Shown here: in pieces, positions 1 to 36,400 of the stretch
Layout: every line of letters begins with the position of its first letter
How positions within the stretch are numbered: the stretch's first letter is position 1
Assembly: GCF_001949145.1 (NCBI RefSeq)
Contig: NW_019091444.1
Coordinates: forward strand, 311,039-375,038
DNA length: 64,000 nt
Direction of reading: 5' to 3'
Origin: Acanthaster planci
Lineage: Eukaryota > Echinodermata > Asteroidea > Valvatida > Acanthasteridae
Program-made: the position numbers and the translations under genes
Notes under the pieces: generated by a model
What the model saw: the letters and a program-made list of their open reading frames with translations, nothing else
Database searches by the model: none
What the model was told of the DNA's origin: nothing

Positions 1-2981
1 GTGAATATTATACTTACATGTACATGTACTTCCTCCTTCTGTGGAGAGTGGATGGAGTCAAGTGCATTTGAAGCTCAAAGATCTTCAAGGAAATTACATG
101 ATAAAGAAACATGGATGCACGTTACGTACATGTACTTCCACTCCCTCTGTTTGTATGCTGTTGAAGGTGATTATACACCTGTTCTGAAACGGTACACAGT
201 TTGTATGCACCCTGACATGTACCACCCCCACTGCCCACAACACCCCCCACCCCCAGTCCATACTTTCAATGACATCAATATTATTATATATTTATATTAT
301 ATTGTTATTATCGGTGTTAGAGGAGAAAATCACAAATTAATGAGGCACCTAAAATGTACATGTATGTACGTGTGTACCTGTGCCTCCCATTTAAAAAAAC
401 TAACTGCACAGAACTTCAAGTTGCTGCTCATGTCTGAGAGTGTTTGTTTTACCGGGTGCGTACAGTGCACATTGTACATCATATAGGCAGGTGCCAGGCT
501 TTAATATCAAAGATGATAAAAATGCTAATGGCAGGTGTCAAACTAATTAAAACATATACCGCTTCATATACATGTACATCAAAGATTGTACCATGCATCA
601 TCAAAATTGCTACTGGTACCAAGCCAGAGAGGGGGGGAAGGGGTTGGTGCATCGATCGCCTGCCCCTTCTGCACTCGGATTAATTATTAATCAAAGGGGG
701 ATCTGCTGGGGATTTGCTAGGCACTGGGATTATAGAACTGATTAATGCCGAATGGAATTTGGATTACAAATCTGATAAGAAGGCATAAGGTATGTGACCT
801 TCACGATCCCATGTCCAACAAAATATGCACAAACTTCTAACATAAATTGACCCCTGGGTCCTGACACCCCCCTCCCCAACTGAAAGGTGACAATCGGCTT
901 TATTCCTGTGTGATACATAATAAAGACATTAACGGATTGTTAGGGCTACAGTTGGATCTCATTGGTGCCCTGCTCATGTATACACCACGGACTGATGTGT
1001 TCTCAGTTCTCAAAAAAGTGGAGAAGTGTCACCACAAAACCTTCCATAACCTTTAAAATGTCAAGAAGGGCAATTATTCGGTTTGTGATTCATTTTTTCA
1101 GTTTCAGTAAAATTTACTTCCGTCTTATGATGCACAGACCAACAGCTGAGTAAACTTAACTGCAAGACTGCAAATGCAAACAACATTTCTTTCAGTTTCT
1201 GAAGGTGAAGATGTTGCTCGGTGGGCACAGTAGTCTTTGCTTCCAGGGACACAGAGATAGCCTTTAGACCAACCCTAAAGAAGCAAAAGGAGCAGTGAGA
1301 ATTCATGTTCACGGGACATTAAACATCAAGGAAAGGCTGTGGCTATATTTAAACCTTTTGGGGGTGCATACAAAAATGTCAACATGCCATAGTGAGACTC
1401 AGCATGTGCGCTAACAGACCACATTGGCACATATAAGGCAGGGAAAAAAAATCAGAAAGTACACATTTCTGCTTCAAGGTCCTGTGCAAAACAGTGTCAG
1501 TCACTGTTCTCTGGTTGGCAATCAAGGCACAAGCTTGAGTAGCAACCATACAAAAGCATAAACCAAATACATGTAGTTCACCAGAGTGTTTGGAAGGATC
1601 TTCATAAAATTTACGCCTTTATTCGGGACTCTGTCAGTGTCTTGCAACAATTTTATTTCTTTACACTATTACGGTATTTCAGTGAAGCATTTTTACTCTC
1701 CTTTGTGGTGGTGCGTTGAGGTGGGGGGTGCAGCCTGGGAAACCCCAGGATGTGGAAATTAATGGGGTTGGTATGCAGAAGGTAGCAGTCTAATAAAGGA
1801 TTGATAACAAAAGTTATTTCGGCTTTGCATTGCTGGAATTCCTGGGGGATTTTTTTTTGGTTGGGGTACAGACATGTTGGTGTCTTCAGCCAACAACAAA
1901 GCCTATGCCGATTTTTATACATGTGTAAACTTACACAGCCCATTACACAATTAGATTGCTGGAGATTTGAGAGGGTCTGGTGCCTGCTTTCTCTACACAG
2001 AAGTGCTTTGGAGTTGGAGAACAAAGGTCTTGGTAGATAAGGCAGACTCCACACTCCCTGTCTGTGTAAATTTTATAGACCCTTTCAATATTATGGCAAA
2101 GAGGGTGGCAGTGGTAACTGTCTGAAGTTGTTCAGAATTACTTCCTTGTACTCTCTTAAGGGCACTTGTTACAATGTACTGGTAGTTCTGTACATGCCAT
2201 TGCTTCAGGTAATTTTGCCGGAAAGGAAAGGAAAACCATTGGAAGACGTGCACATTCAAATGAAAATCCTCGCTGAGTTTCTGTACGATAATTTACGGTA
2301 CTTTGTTTGAGTTAGCCTCTGCTGTGGTTGCTGACACATGTTTGTCATCAGGAAAGAAAAAATTCCCTGAACCTCAGGTACATACATGTACATGTGCATG
2401 GTTTACGGCAAAGCGCAAAATCCTGTGGGTATGTGATGAGGGAAATTAATGTTCAAAACTTCCAGAAACTGTGAACAAACCCTGTAATAGCTTTCCTGCA
2501 TGCCTAAAAAGGATGCAGTTACATGTATATCATATTGTAGGCATGTTCTTTGAAAACTTGTACAGAGTACATGTACAGTACTACATGTATATGTACATAA
2601 GTAGTGACAAGTGTTATACAATTGACTGACATTGTATTTCACATGCACACAGTGGGTTTTGTTGACATGTTTACATGCGATCAAATTTCCTGTCATTATA
2701 CATGTACATGTAGCTTGTCAGAGTCTACTTTGGTGTATGTACATGTACATCACTGCTTCGTGTAAATAGCCTCGTGGACTTTTGGACAATTTATTTCAAA
2801 GTCGAAAAATAATTGTCACAGATTGTGATCAGCTTCTGTATACATGTAAACATGTAGTCAGATATGGTATTCCATTATGAAACCAAACTTTTCCAAATTT
2901 TATTTTTTTAAATTTGAATATATGTACCTGTACCTGTAGAGCTAGTTTTGAAACTGTTTGTTGTTTCTGTGCACTTTGTAG
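1..2981. other. Upstream flank or intron of the STK17 kinase gene, no gene seen
   Basis: No exon can be supported here. The stretch is rich in ACATGTAC-type alternating motifs (for example near 360-370, 2385-2400, 2570-2600, 2700-2750). The first visible kinase exon at 2982 starts inside the glycine-rich loop and in mid-codon, so the exon with the start codon lies further upstream. I found no in-frame Met exon with kinase-like sequence in this stretch, so most of it is probably intron. Confidence 0.6.
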
Positions 2982-26131
<23,150 letters not shown>

Positions 26132-27335
26132 CGAACCTGAGCACACGCAACTTTTCAGGGAGGGTGATCTGCCCTGTGGAATAATTTATGGCTTGCAACG
26201 GCCCAGTACATACTGTTTAGATCTGCTCAAAGAGCCATATCACAATGAGAGAGCTTCCGTGCTATCAGATTAATTTGAATGCCAAATACTCCATCTACCT
26301 GTCGTTACTTTTTGTCCAAGAAGAACTGCTAGCTTAAATGGTTCCCACATCAGTTTTGTCTTTTACGACATTCCAAACTGCTGTCGACGCTGACAAGGTT
26401 AATTGGTCCAGCCCGACTACAGCCTTCAAAAGAATGTTTTTACAAGTGAAAGGAAAGAGACATGCTTGAAATACTGTGGCTATTTCCCGTTACATCCAAA
26501 TATTGTTGACTGTACGCCCTGTCTGCGACGGAGAAAAATGGTCATGTACATCTCTACTTCCCAACTTGATGCAAGGTGGCAGACGTTTAACAGTACACAG
26601 TTCAGTGAAATGCCTTGATTCACCTATCTCATGCAGTGTCAGACTGTCAAGTGCCCACACATGCAAAATTCACTGCATTTTTTTTTTGCACAGGAAGTCA
26701 GAATTTTTCTTTTTGCCAGTGAAAGTGCACCGTTATTGCCTGCTTCCTGTTTCTTCAAAATCGTACCGTACATTGGCGTGTCTTTATCATACACATCTCC
26801 TTAGTTTTGCCCTCTCTGCCCATCTATAATGCTTTAAAGGGTGGTTATCTGATGCTGTAGGCAAAATTATTTTTCACGGGGAATGATAAATTTGAGTTTG
26901 GTTTGTTGGCATCAAGTAACATCAGTAGGCGCTTAATAGAATGCAGACAACTCTGCAAGGCGAGCTGCCATTGGTAGATGTTTAGGGTGGAGGGAGGCTA
27001 ATGACCAATGACAAGACTTGTTAAGTTTACGTTTGGGAAAGCAAAGTTTTATATGTTGGTGCACATAGATTTGTGACAGTTGTTACAAAACGGATGAATT
27101 CACATTAACAACTCGTTGGTTTCTCCAGGCTTTTTTTCCGTGTTGACGTTGATTGCATTTAATCATGATTCATGTACATTTCTTTATTTGTCTATTATGT
27201 TGTATATTTTGTTAGGAGACTCACGTTATTCTGCCATGTAATCTTAGGAATTTTAGTGAAAAGAGTTAACGGTGTTTTCTGGCCAGTTACTTCATTTTGG
27301 AGGAACTCTACACAGCAAGTGGGGAATCTCAACTT
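26132..27335 (+). other. STK17 3' untranslated region and flank up to the gap
   Basis: No canonical AATAAA is visible between the stop and the assembly gap, so the polyadenylation site may use a variant or fall in the gap. Open frames here show no domain. Confidence 0.5.
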
Positions 27336-27884
27336 NNNNNNNNNNNNNNNNNNNNNNNNNNNNNNNNNNNNNNNNNNNNNNNNNNNNNNNNNNNNNNNNN
27401 NNNNNNNNNNNNNNNNNNNNNNNNNNNNNNNNNNNNNNNNNNNNNNNNNNNNNNNNNNNNNNNNNNNNNNNNNNNNNNNNNNNNNNNNNNNNNNNNNNNN
27501 NNNNNNNNNNNNNNNNNNNNNNNNNNNNNNNNNNNNNNNNNNNNNNNNNNNNNNNNNNNNNNNNNNNNNNNNNNNNNNNNNNNNNNNNNNNNNNNNNNNN
27601 NNNNNNNNNNNNNNNNNNNNNNNNNNNNNNNNNNNNNNNNNNNNNNNNNNNNNNNNNNNNNNNNNNNNNNNNNNNNNNNNNNNNNNNNNNNNNNNNNNNN
27701 NNNNNNNNNNNNNNNNNNNNNNNNNNNNNNNNNNNNNNNNNNNNNNNNNNNNNNNNNNNNNNNNNNNNNNNNNNNNNNNNNNNNNNNNNNNNNNNNNNNN
27801 NNNNNNNNNNNNNNNNNNNNNNNNNNNNNNNNNNNNNNNNNNNNNNNNNNNNNNNNNNNNNNNNNNNNNNNNNNNNNNNNNNNN
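27336..27884. other. Assembly gap of 549 N
   Basis: Unresolved bases. Any open frame spanning it is meaningless. The repeat landscape differs on its two sides. Confidence 1.
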
Positions 27885-28055
27885 TTTGGGGAGAACTACA
27901 TACATGTAAACCTTGCATTCTCAAATTTCCCAATAGGTGTAAGAAAGCTCACCAAAGTAAGACCAATTGCTTACAGATGCATGTTTTCAGACAGAAGTAA
28001 AAAAAATTTCTGACGCTGGTGTGGGCATTATTCATTTCAACAGTGAAAAGGGTAT

Positions 28056-28402
28056 GTTTGGGGGCATGTGGCCTTGCGGTTAGGGTTCGTAGCTTCTGAT
28101 CAAATGGTCGGGGGTTCGAATCCAGCTGGGTGGCAGCATGTTGTGATCTTGGGCAAGTCACTTTACCCCAACGTGCCTCTCTCCACCCAGGAGTAAATGG
28201 GTACCTGTGAGGGCAGACATGGTTGTGTTGTTTGCTCTGAAATGGCAGCATCAGGCTAGTTCGGTATACTCCCTTAGAAGCCGAGGTGGTGTCAGGAATG
28301 TTCAGATGATGTGAGCCCAACGTGCAGGGATAATGATCATAAGTGCATAGAGACATTACGTTATTTTGCCCTCTGTAAGAACTGATTATTATTATTATTT
28401 TT
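28056..28402 (+). mobile_element. tRNA-derived SINE with ATT-type tail
   Basis: The A-box-like TGGCCTTGCGGTTAGG (about 28069-28084) and the B box GGTTCGAATCC (28113-28123) form a tRNA-related head. A body at about 28152-28201 (GGCAAGTCACTTTACCCC, then a CCACCCAGG and AAATGGGTACCTG segment) follows, and a (ATT)n tail ends near 28402. I recall a body of this kind from tRNA-derived SINEs of many marine invertebrates. A Pol III internal promoter looks intact. Its exact family name is not decided here. Confidence 0.75.
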
Positions 28403-29095
28403 AGAGCGTTCATTTTGCATTTAACATAAACATGGAATACGTAAGAGAAAAAGCATTGTTGGACATTTTGGGATTTTATTCTTGAAGGGAAAATCACTTG
28501 AGATCTACACCAGGTTAGAGCACTTTTGTCACCAGTCATATTGTTGCTGTAGGGGTAAAGCCACAACTTTTTTTTTCAGTCAAAGAGTTGTATAATCTAA
28601 CTCAGTTAAAAGAAATTTGTATATACAGAGATTCTGTAGGCTCGATTTTGTACACAATAAAACACGAGTGCTCTTAAAATTGTTTATGAACACAAAAGTA
28701 CTGTTCTGGGAGTGTGTGCATATTGCACGTTTCCTCTGTGTACTGTGCGAGCAGGAGGCAGCGACGTGCGTACTTCAAGTTGCAAAATGCTTTAACGCGC
28801 CGGCATTTGATTGGCGTGAGTGCAGATTTGCAGACAGCAACTCATACCCACCATAAAAGGCAGAAGCAAAGTAGGGTCTCTGTACGTAGGCTGGTCAAAC
28901 GTGACTTGTTCTCCAGTTCTCTCAGCACACATTCACGTGTTTTCCGACCACCTGACCGATTCTTCATTATAGAGGGCGGTACACACAATTTAGAAGGGTT
29001 TACTAAAGTGCGCATGTGCGCTGACTTAGTCAATTTTTTTTGCGATCAGACTAGAATATTTAAATATATCATCCGAACATTAACTTACAGGAAGA

Positions 29096-29165
29096 GCGTG
29101 TTGGCCTAGTTGGTAGGCAGTCTAACGCCCATTCCTGTAGACCTGGGTTCGATTCCCGCTGGGGG
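29096..29165 (+). repeat. tRNA-like element (SINE head or pseudo-tRNA)
   Basis: TGGCCTAGTTGGTAGGCAG (A box) and GGGTTCGATTCCC (B box, about 29145-29157) are well spaced. The acceptor stem ends do not pair convincingly, so a SINE head or tRNA pseudogene is more likely than a working tRNA. Confidence 0.5.
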
Positions 29166-29232
29166 ATTTAAAAAGGGGCGTTTTACTTCTTTTTCCATTT
29201 CTCCTTTACTTGTTTAAAAAGAGTAAAATATC

Positions 29233-29364
29233 CATTTTATTTTATTTTATTTTATCTAGTTGGGGTAGACAACCGCCACGGAACTCCGACCTGGACGGGA
29301 CTCGAACCCGGGTCCAGCCGCTCTGGGGGCAGGAGCTCTACCGACTCCCCCACTTTGGGTCCCC
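29233..29364 (-). mobile_element. Short tRNA-derived SINE with (AAAAT)n tail
   Basis: Read on the minus strand from 29364: GGGGACCCAAAGTGGGGGAG, then the A box AGTCGGTAGAGCT and the B box GGGTTCGAGTCCC (about 29290-29302), ending in an AAAAT repeat at 29233-29256. Head, B box and tail order fit a compact tRNA-SINE of about 130 bp. Confidence 0.6.
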
Positions 29365-29420
29365 AATAGGAACTTGTCTTTCCATATATTTATCTATGAG
29401 ACTCAAGCAAGGAGATCGAA

Positions 29421-29510
29421 AAATAAAGCAAGCGCCCTCTTGGGATTCGAACCTGAGACTCGAGGATCAGAAGTTCGAAGGCTTGTCTCTGAGGCCACGT
29501 ATAGCGCAGG
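29421..29510 (-). repeat. Second minus-strand tRNA-like element
   Basis: The minus strand reads GTGGCCTCAGAGAC (A-box-like) and AGGTTCGAATCCC (B box, about 29442-29454) followed by a T-rich tail. It is a degenerate tRNA-derived element in the same orientation as the one at 29233-29364. Confidence 0.45.
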
Positions 29511-32500
29511 CGTCTGGACAGACTCATTGGTCATAACGCAGACACTGGATACTGCCTGAAATTACACCACAGAGCACCCAGCATACACAAATGCCCCGGA
29601 CACCACGCCATCACGTCTTCGCGCTACATGCTCATGGGCATTTTACCATTGCTGCTTTCGTTCACGCCCCCTTTTGGGAAATCCTGGATTCACCGTACCC
29701 TTGTTCATGATTATTCTGTTAAAAATAGCACCCTTGAGATTTTCCGATCTTCTCAAATACCAAGACCATTATACAGCTCAAATCATGTACCAGGTAATTT
29801 GCAAGTTGGTAAAACCTTCGACAAAGCAACGAAGAATTCTCGAACGCCTTAATTCTTTTCCTTGCCAGCTGATGGCAAAGTGAGTTCCGAGTTTGGGAAA
29901 GAACTTTCTTTAAACGTTCTAGGCGTGAAACACGGTTTACAATCCCTAAAACGGGTTTTGGCAAATACTGAATTTAGGACTTCGGATTACGATGACTGAT
30001 TTGGAAAGAATTTTCTTGGATATTGCACCTGTCTAACAGATGCTTTAGTTGTACTTGGAATCACGCGGAACTGTAAATGCAGTTGTTACTTTTTTAGTGG
30101 AGGGGGTTTGCCATAATTCAAAATCGGACAGAGGCAAGATCAGAGCTTGTGACGCCTTCACGAAACCAAGTACTCTGCAAACAACCAAATCTGCCCTTTA
30201 ACTTTCTTCAATTGCAGACCAAAACTATAGAAGGCTTCCGTTAACGTTTTCAGAGTGGTGAGAATAACGTGTGTCATTTTAAACAATGTTTGGCTGGAAG
30301 AAATCAAATCAAAGCCTCTACTAATACTTAACGGAATACTTAAATAGCGCCCTCATTCTTAAACCGGGTAGTGTACACTATTTTTCGCTGCACGTTGTAA
30401 ATGTAAGCTCTGTCTGTCATGCTTCGCTAGGTCCCTAAAGTTAATGATTAGAATAATTAAGAAGGCCAAGCGACAAGGTTGGAATTATTTTTGAAAAAAA
30501 TGCCCAAATTTGCAACTGAGCGGGCCTATAAAAAAGCGCCCTCTTTCTGGTACTGCAGCATGCGGGTTTCAGTAAGATCGCGACACGTTACAGATCGCAA
30601 AATTATCATCACATTGACCTTGAATTTCATCAGTCATAGAAACGTTTTCGCAACATTTTCCCAACGACAGACCACGGAAGACAAAACGATAATTTCCCAG
30701 ACAGGTACATAGCCTCAGTCGAAATAAAACTGCCTTGAAAAGGTATTGAAGGCCTGTTTTCTTTAAGACACTGTTATGCTAATATGCAACCAAAGGTGAC
30801 GGCGTTCACGGATAGCACCTAATGAAATGTTTCAGATTTGTCGAGTCAAAAATGTTCTGCATGTGAACAAGTACACAGGCATTTTCCTCCAAATTTATTA
30901 GCAATATCTTTTTCAATTTACTGTGATTGAAAAACGTGCGGATAGGGAATTTCAATTTTTCCTGATTTCACTGAATAAAGTATCATTCAATGTACCCGCT
31001 CCGAGCAGAACAAAAGAGGGCGTTTTTTGGTAATCACTGCATAGGCTTGCACCATGTTGAAGCACCAAATACGCGCCCATAAAAACAAGTTCAAAATCAC
31101 TGAGACCGAAATAGCGCCGCCTGTTGACTCTCGTGAAGAGGTTGGCCTCCGTTTTTCACTGGAAATTTCAAGATTACGGCCAGAAGATCACTTTTCGTTA
31201 CAATTTTATGGGGGTTAGCTTGCTGCGAAATTTTTTTATTCGCCTTTCCGAAGATACCCCAAAATATGAACGGAATCGGTGCTGAATTAGGTCGATATGC
31301 AAACGCGTCCGGTCGGGAAGAGAAATAAATCTAGCGCAAAACCGTCAGCAACTCTAAAACCTTCACACCTTTCTCCACCACCGCCCACTTTTGAAAACTT
31401 CAGGAAAACTTCGAATTTTTTAATGTTTCGAGCCTTCAAAAAATCTCATCAAAACGTGAAAAACTACCGTTTACGAGAAAAGCTTTTCAAGAAATCACTA
31501 GTTTTGATGACTCTGGTACTATTTCTCAATGTTACTTTCACAAAACACGTGAGGAAGAGGCCTTATCTTACCATGGAAATGTTGTGGTCAGGAATTTTTA
31601 TTTCCAAAAGTGAAAATAAGACACGAAATAAAGCAGCTGTTTGCTTGGCACGAATTCTCATGGCCCTCATTACGCATGCAAAGGACCCTAAAAACGGGAC
31701 ATGCGCAGTTAATAATTTCCCTCTGAAGCATAAGCGCGCAAACCACGGCAAACGAGCGACCACCCTAGTGCGGTACAACGGAGAACCAAACGGATCCCTG
31801 TGCACAAACTATGCCACCGCTGTAATGCAAACTGAACCACTGCAGACACGTGTGCGTATAACCCCACGTGCGTACGTGCGTCAGCTGTCCTTATCATCAT
31901 AATGCCGAGTCGGACCGGGACAAGGCACGCACGTAAGGGCGAGCAAAGCTGAGAGTGGGGTAACGGCTTCACTGGGAATCGGACGGTCACTCGCAAAGCA
32001 CAACGGCCCGACGTACTGTGAAATGTACCGTACGTGTTAATTTAAAAGCAAGCCTGCTGCAGCGGAGGTTATTGTACATCACACCTTGCAGTGTTTCCGC
32101 CACGCACGGACAGCAGACCAAACGGCAGGGGTTGTCAAAATCATCGCCCAACGCCTTGATCAAGGCTGATTTACTCCGGCAGGTATGGTCTTTGCGTACA
32201 CGCAGATCACGTGCAAGAACCCGCCAGTAACCACCTGTCCTTTTTTTGCCGATTGGGGGTGCACTTCAGCTCGGGGCTGGCGGAATCCGTCAGAACCAAT
32301 CGCAACATGAATAATAATAACTTCTACATAACATGTGTGCGCATCCTATGTTTATCAAACTCTAAAATATCACATGCACAGTGACATGAATTTGTACACA
32401 CAGCTGGACAGTACCTACGTCGTAGCACTTTCTAAAACGGTATTTTGGTTGGATTTTTGCTTCTTTAGTTTCCACTGGTTTCCATTTATCGGCCAATTTT

Positions 32501-33301
32501 GAAGGAGAAACATAACTGAGCAGAGATTTTCTTCGAGTTTATCTTGTGGTGCTTCGGGGCCTCCATCTTGTTCAGAAAATGCACTAAAACACTTTCAGTT
32601 GCGATCGACGACCCTGACAAACTTTGCCAAGGAGTGAAACAATCAGGGAAATTATTACATTAACTGCTTGTGGGGTGCATAACAGTAACAAATTTCACAC
32701 ATTTGGGGAAAAATCTCCAAACGAGTCTTTCTGCCGCGACTTGCATTTGACACCAGTTCAATTAAATTCTAGGATATTTTTGAGAAATCTTTTGTTTTTC
32801 AAACGCCAACCCGTCGTCAAAACGGGCCGCTAAAAACAATATTATAGATCACCCTTCGTGCACAGGGTGACCTGTCCGAGACAAGGGCACTATGTGACTC
32901 TAAATTAAAAATCATGTACATGTATCGACAAATAAAGGCTTCCTTTGGAAGACATGGGATTCAGAAGTTGACCACAGAGGGAGAGCAATTTTCCTAGCAA
33001 CAGAGGCTCCTTTGGTTCACGAAAGACTACGCGTCTGAAACGCAAGCGCTGCAGTCGCACCGCTGCCAACAAAATTCCAACCTGGCTCTTTTCAACCGAT
33101 GAGGGGGTGCTTCTGCTCAGAGCGGATAACGAGAACGACCGGAAGTCGAATTTGTATGATCACAGAGTCGCGTGGTTAAGTCGCTGAAAGATCAAAGTGG
33201 ATGACTTGCATTTTCAAGACGCTTTGGTATTAGTATTACTTTTAATAATAGGCGTACCCCTTTTCTCCTTACCACATACTACATGTGCAACTGGTTAAAG
33301 T

Positions 33302-33779
33302 GTTGTAGTCGAGACCATCACAAGACCAGTCACAAGATCATGCACAAGACCAGTAAAAAGACCATGCACAAGACCAGACACAAGATCATGCACAAGACCA
33401 GACACAAGATCATGCACAAGACCAGACACAAGACCATGCACAAGACCAGACACAAGATCATGCACAAGACCATGCACAAGACCAGTCACAAAATCATGCA
33501 CAAGACCAGACACAAGACCATACGTAAGACCAGTAAAAAGATCATGCACAAGACCAGACACAAGACCAGTCACAAGGAGAGATAATGCACCAGACACAAG
33601 ACCATGCAAAAGACCAGTCACAAGTAACAGGGTGAACAATGACAAAGGCATGCTTTTGTTGCAGTTCATTTGAATAGTGATTTGAATTCAGAGCGGAAGT
33701 TTTACTTGTGTTGGTCTTGTGAAAAAAATACATCTTGAAAATTGGTCTTGTGAAGGTTTTCCGTGGTCTCAACTATAAC
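33302..33779. mobile_element. Inverted-repeat element carrying a 12-bp minisatellite
   Basis: The left end GTTGTAGTCGAGACCA (33302-33317) matches the reverse complement of the right end (33764-33779) at 14 of 16 bases. Both are followed inward by copies of CACAAGACCA. The inside, up to about 33625, is a tandem array of 12-bp units (CACAAGACCAGA, CACAAGATCATG and variants). Sequence similar to its right-hand part recurs at about 49190-49390 and more weakly at 13640-13800. This fits a non-autonomous DNA transposon whose subterminal repeat was amplified. Confidence 0.65.
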
Positions 33780-35691
33780 AGTGCTGTTAAACTTAAACTG
33801 AACATTTTCGTGAGAAAATATGTAAACCAAATTTTACCAGTACCAGGGAACAAGCGGCTACATAAACGATACGGAGAAATTGGACAAATTCTGCACTCCA
33901 CAAAATCCCTGATCACATTGCAGGAAATTAGGCATGAAATCACCCAGTGAATTTGTTCTTAATTAGAACGGTTAAAACAGGGAAGTAACGCTTAAAAAAT
34001 GCAACTTGATACAAAAAGATAAACAAACAGAGGTCTTACAGGTCTTACAAACTGAAAACAAGGAAAAAGGATAGCGTGGCTGATCTGTTGGCTGCTCGGG
34101 TCCGGTCCACGGCGAGGGACATTCAGCAGAGCGCCTTGGCTTAACCCAGGGACCTTGGACGCGGTTGCACGGTAGATAGCTTGGCGGTGGTCAATTATTA
34201 ATCCAGGCTAACCAGCCCGTGGTCCAACTTACATCACTGCTCCATGCACGAACAGAAATATGGCTAATCCGGTTTCCTTCCTCCATCTTTAATTAACACG
34301 TGGCTAGTGCACGCATTGAACCGACGTGTCGATTTGACCAGCTCAGGGAGTTTTTCTAATGGCATTGTGTATTGCGTAACATCGCCCGTCCGCAGCCAAA
34401 TTAGCATTACAAAAGGCTTGCGCGTGGCGCAGCCGTTAATGAAGTGTGAATACAACACAAGGACTTCTTTTTCGGTTGAATCTCGATAAAGTATCTACCA
34501 TTGGTCCATTGCGATTGAATTATTGAAAAGTTAACTTTAAAAGATTTTTGACATAATCTTTATAAAGGAATTACCACTCGGTGGCCAGGCTGTGGCCGAG
34601 AGTGGGTTTATTCCATGCCGAATGCGGACAATGGATCTGGAGTTTCGCCTTTAATTCATCACCCACGGTTGTGCCTTGGCACGCACTCAGTGCCGCGGGC
34701 AATGAATTGGCATGATGATGTACATAACAATACAACAATACTCTGCTCAATGAAAGATGGCTCATTTGAATAACTATGATCAAAGTGCAAGTGGACGAGA
34801 ATCCACCTAATGTGGAACGACATGGAATCACAACAGACACCATTTAAAGAGCTAGGGCTACAGGCAAAAGCCAAATGTCGATTTAATCAAAACGTTTGAA
34901 GGCATTTTGTTTTCGTGTTACAGGCGTGCTTCCACTTCATGATGAAAGTAAACGGTTAAAGAAAATTTAATTTAAAATAGTGATAAACTTTGAAATAAAG
35001 AGTTTTAAAATTGCAAAATAACTTGACAAACACCTTATCTATAATATTTCTCTACTTAAAAATTGTGCTGATTATACGGGTAGCACGTACACACTTCTCT
35101 GAAAGTTGTCAAAGATGAAAAAATACTAATAGAAATCAAATGGAGAACGTAAACCATTCAAAACAATTTGGCGAAAAGTGGCATAGTGTGCATGCAGATG
35201 AATTTCCCTCGTACTTGAACTGGGCCAGACGTTTAGTATTCTAACTCAGTTATGAACATTGCACAAAAAAATGATACCGAAACCTAACCCTGTGAAGCAA
35301 CGTAATTGTGGCATTATGAAAGGTTCTTCGCACGAGGAAGTACAAGTTCACATGTCACTTGAAGTTCAGGAACACACATACATTGAATTATCATGGTTTA
35401 TCATGTTTTCGTTCATTAAAGCGTATGGAAAGTGGTTACTAGTCGTTCAGCACCTCAAAATACTTGACAAGTTTTTAAAGTGAATCTTGGTACAAACTTC
35501 AACTTGAGAAAACAAAAAAATCGCGATTACAAATTAACTCTTCACTCCATAAAATACACGTAGCTTACGATATGAAGAAAAATGACACAGTTGCAAAGGT
35601 AGTGACGAGGACGCATGATAATTGATGTGATGGAAGCTGTGGCTTAGAAAACAAAAAATGTCTTTACAAAATGGTACTATATCAAAAATCT

Positions 35692-35697
35692 TTTATT
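35692..35697 (-). terminator. Candidate polyadenylation signal of the micropeptide gene
   Basis: The minus strand reads AATAAA about 860 bp beyond the stop codon at 36556. It is the first clean AATAAA I noticed downstream, apart from one overlapping the stop itself. Placement only; no transcript evidence. Confidence 0.25.
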
Positions 35698-36329
35698 CTA
35701 CGGGAGGACTTAATGAGGACTTAAAAATCATACGCATGGTAAAGAGAAATGACAGGGTATAAAAGACAAGGTCATCTGTTACTGGAAAAGAAACAGGTAC
35801 CCGTTTAGGACGTGGCCCGGAACTTAGTCGTGCCATGGCAAAGGAAGCAATGTCCCTTGAAGTACGCGGTATACGTACAATCGCAATTGGCTAAATTTCA
35901 ACCCACTTCCCTTCTCAGCTACATGATCTTATCACTGAGTTTGCACTGAAAGCACCGCTCCTGTCCAGAACGCGTTTGCATAAGATAGACGGGAGTTCAG
36001 TGTACGAAAGCGAGGCTCTAAAGATACCCGCAGATTGAAGAGAGTTCATACACTACATTTCCCTTAAGGCTCTCGTTGAGTATAAAACTGTACATGGACA
36101 TATACAATATGTACAGTGCAAAGAATAATGTTTTTCCCGAAGTGCACCGAAGGTCTAATAAAAAGTAACCGTCTGGAAAGTATACATCTTAAGAAGGGAT
36201 TCCTGTTGAGTTAACGTATTTGAAATACACACCATTCAAAATCAGGTACAGTGTATAAAACATGCAATTGCAGCCTTCCCCGAAAATAAATTTTAAAAAT
36301 AACAAACCTAATGATTATAAATGGCGGGC

Positions 36330-36400
36330 TTCCGGGGGTCACCGAGATTCGAACAACTGAGACTGACCACCGGCTGACTGCACCAAAGATATGATGAACC
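36330..36400 (-). repeat. Weak tRNA-like segment in the micropeptide 3' region
   Basis: The minus strand has TTTGGTGCAGTCAGCCGGTG and TTGTTCGAATCTC at B-box-like spacing. The match is partial and no clean cloverleaf is seen, so it is a diverged tRNA-related fragment at best. Confidence 0.25.

Larger units (their letters stand above)
27885..36300. other. Intergenic stretch without a supportable gene
   Basis: AT-rich sequence with SINE-like elements (28056-28402, 29096-29510) and an inverted-repeat element with a minisatellite (33302-33779). An open frame at 31297-31902 (201 codons, basic, Lys/Arg-rich) has no recognisable domain. Unlike the left part of the window, ACATGTAC clusters are nearly absent. 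Confidence 0.6.

Noticed and set aside
27172-28013. Open frames of more than 200 codons around the gap
   Set aside because: They consist mostly of X from the N run and have no biological content.
29096-29165. Functional tRNA gene
   Set aside because: A and B boxes are present, but the acceptor stem ends do not pair well. Kept as a tRNA-like repeat.
31297-31902. 201-codon open frame
   Set aside because: Basic, low-complexity composition, no domain, no start context or splice evidence.
33283-33585. Open frame of His-Lys-Thr repeats
   Set aside because: It is the translation of the 12-bp minisatellite, not a protein.
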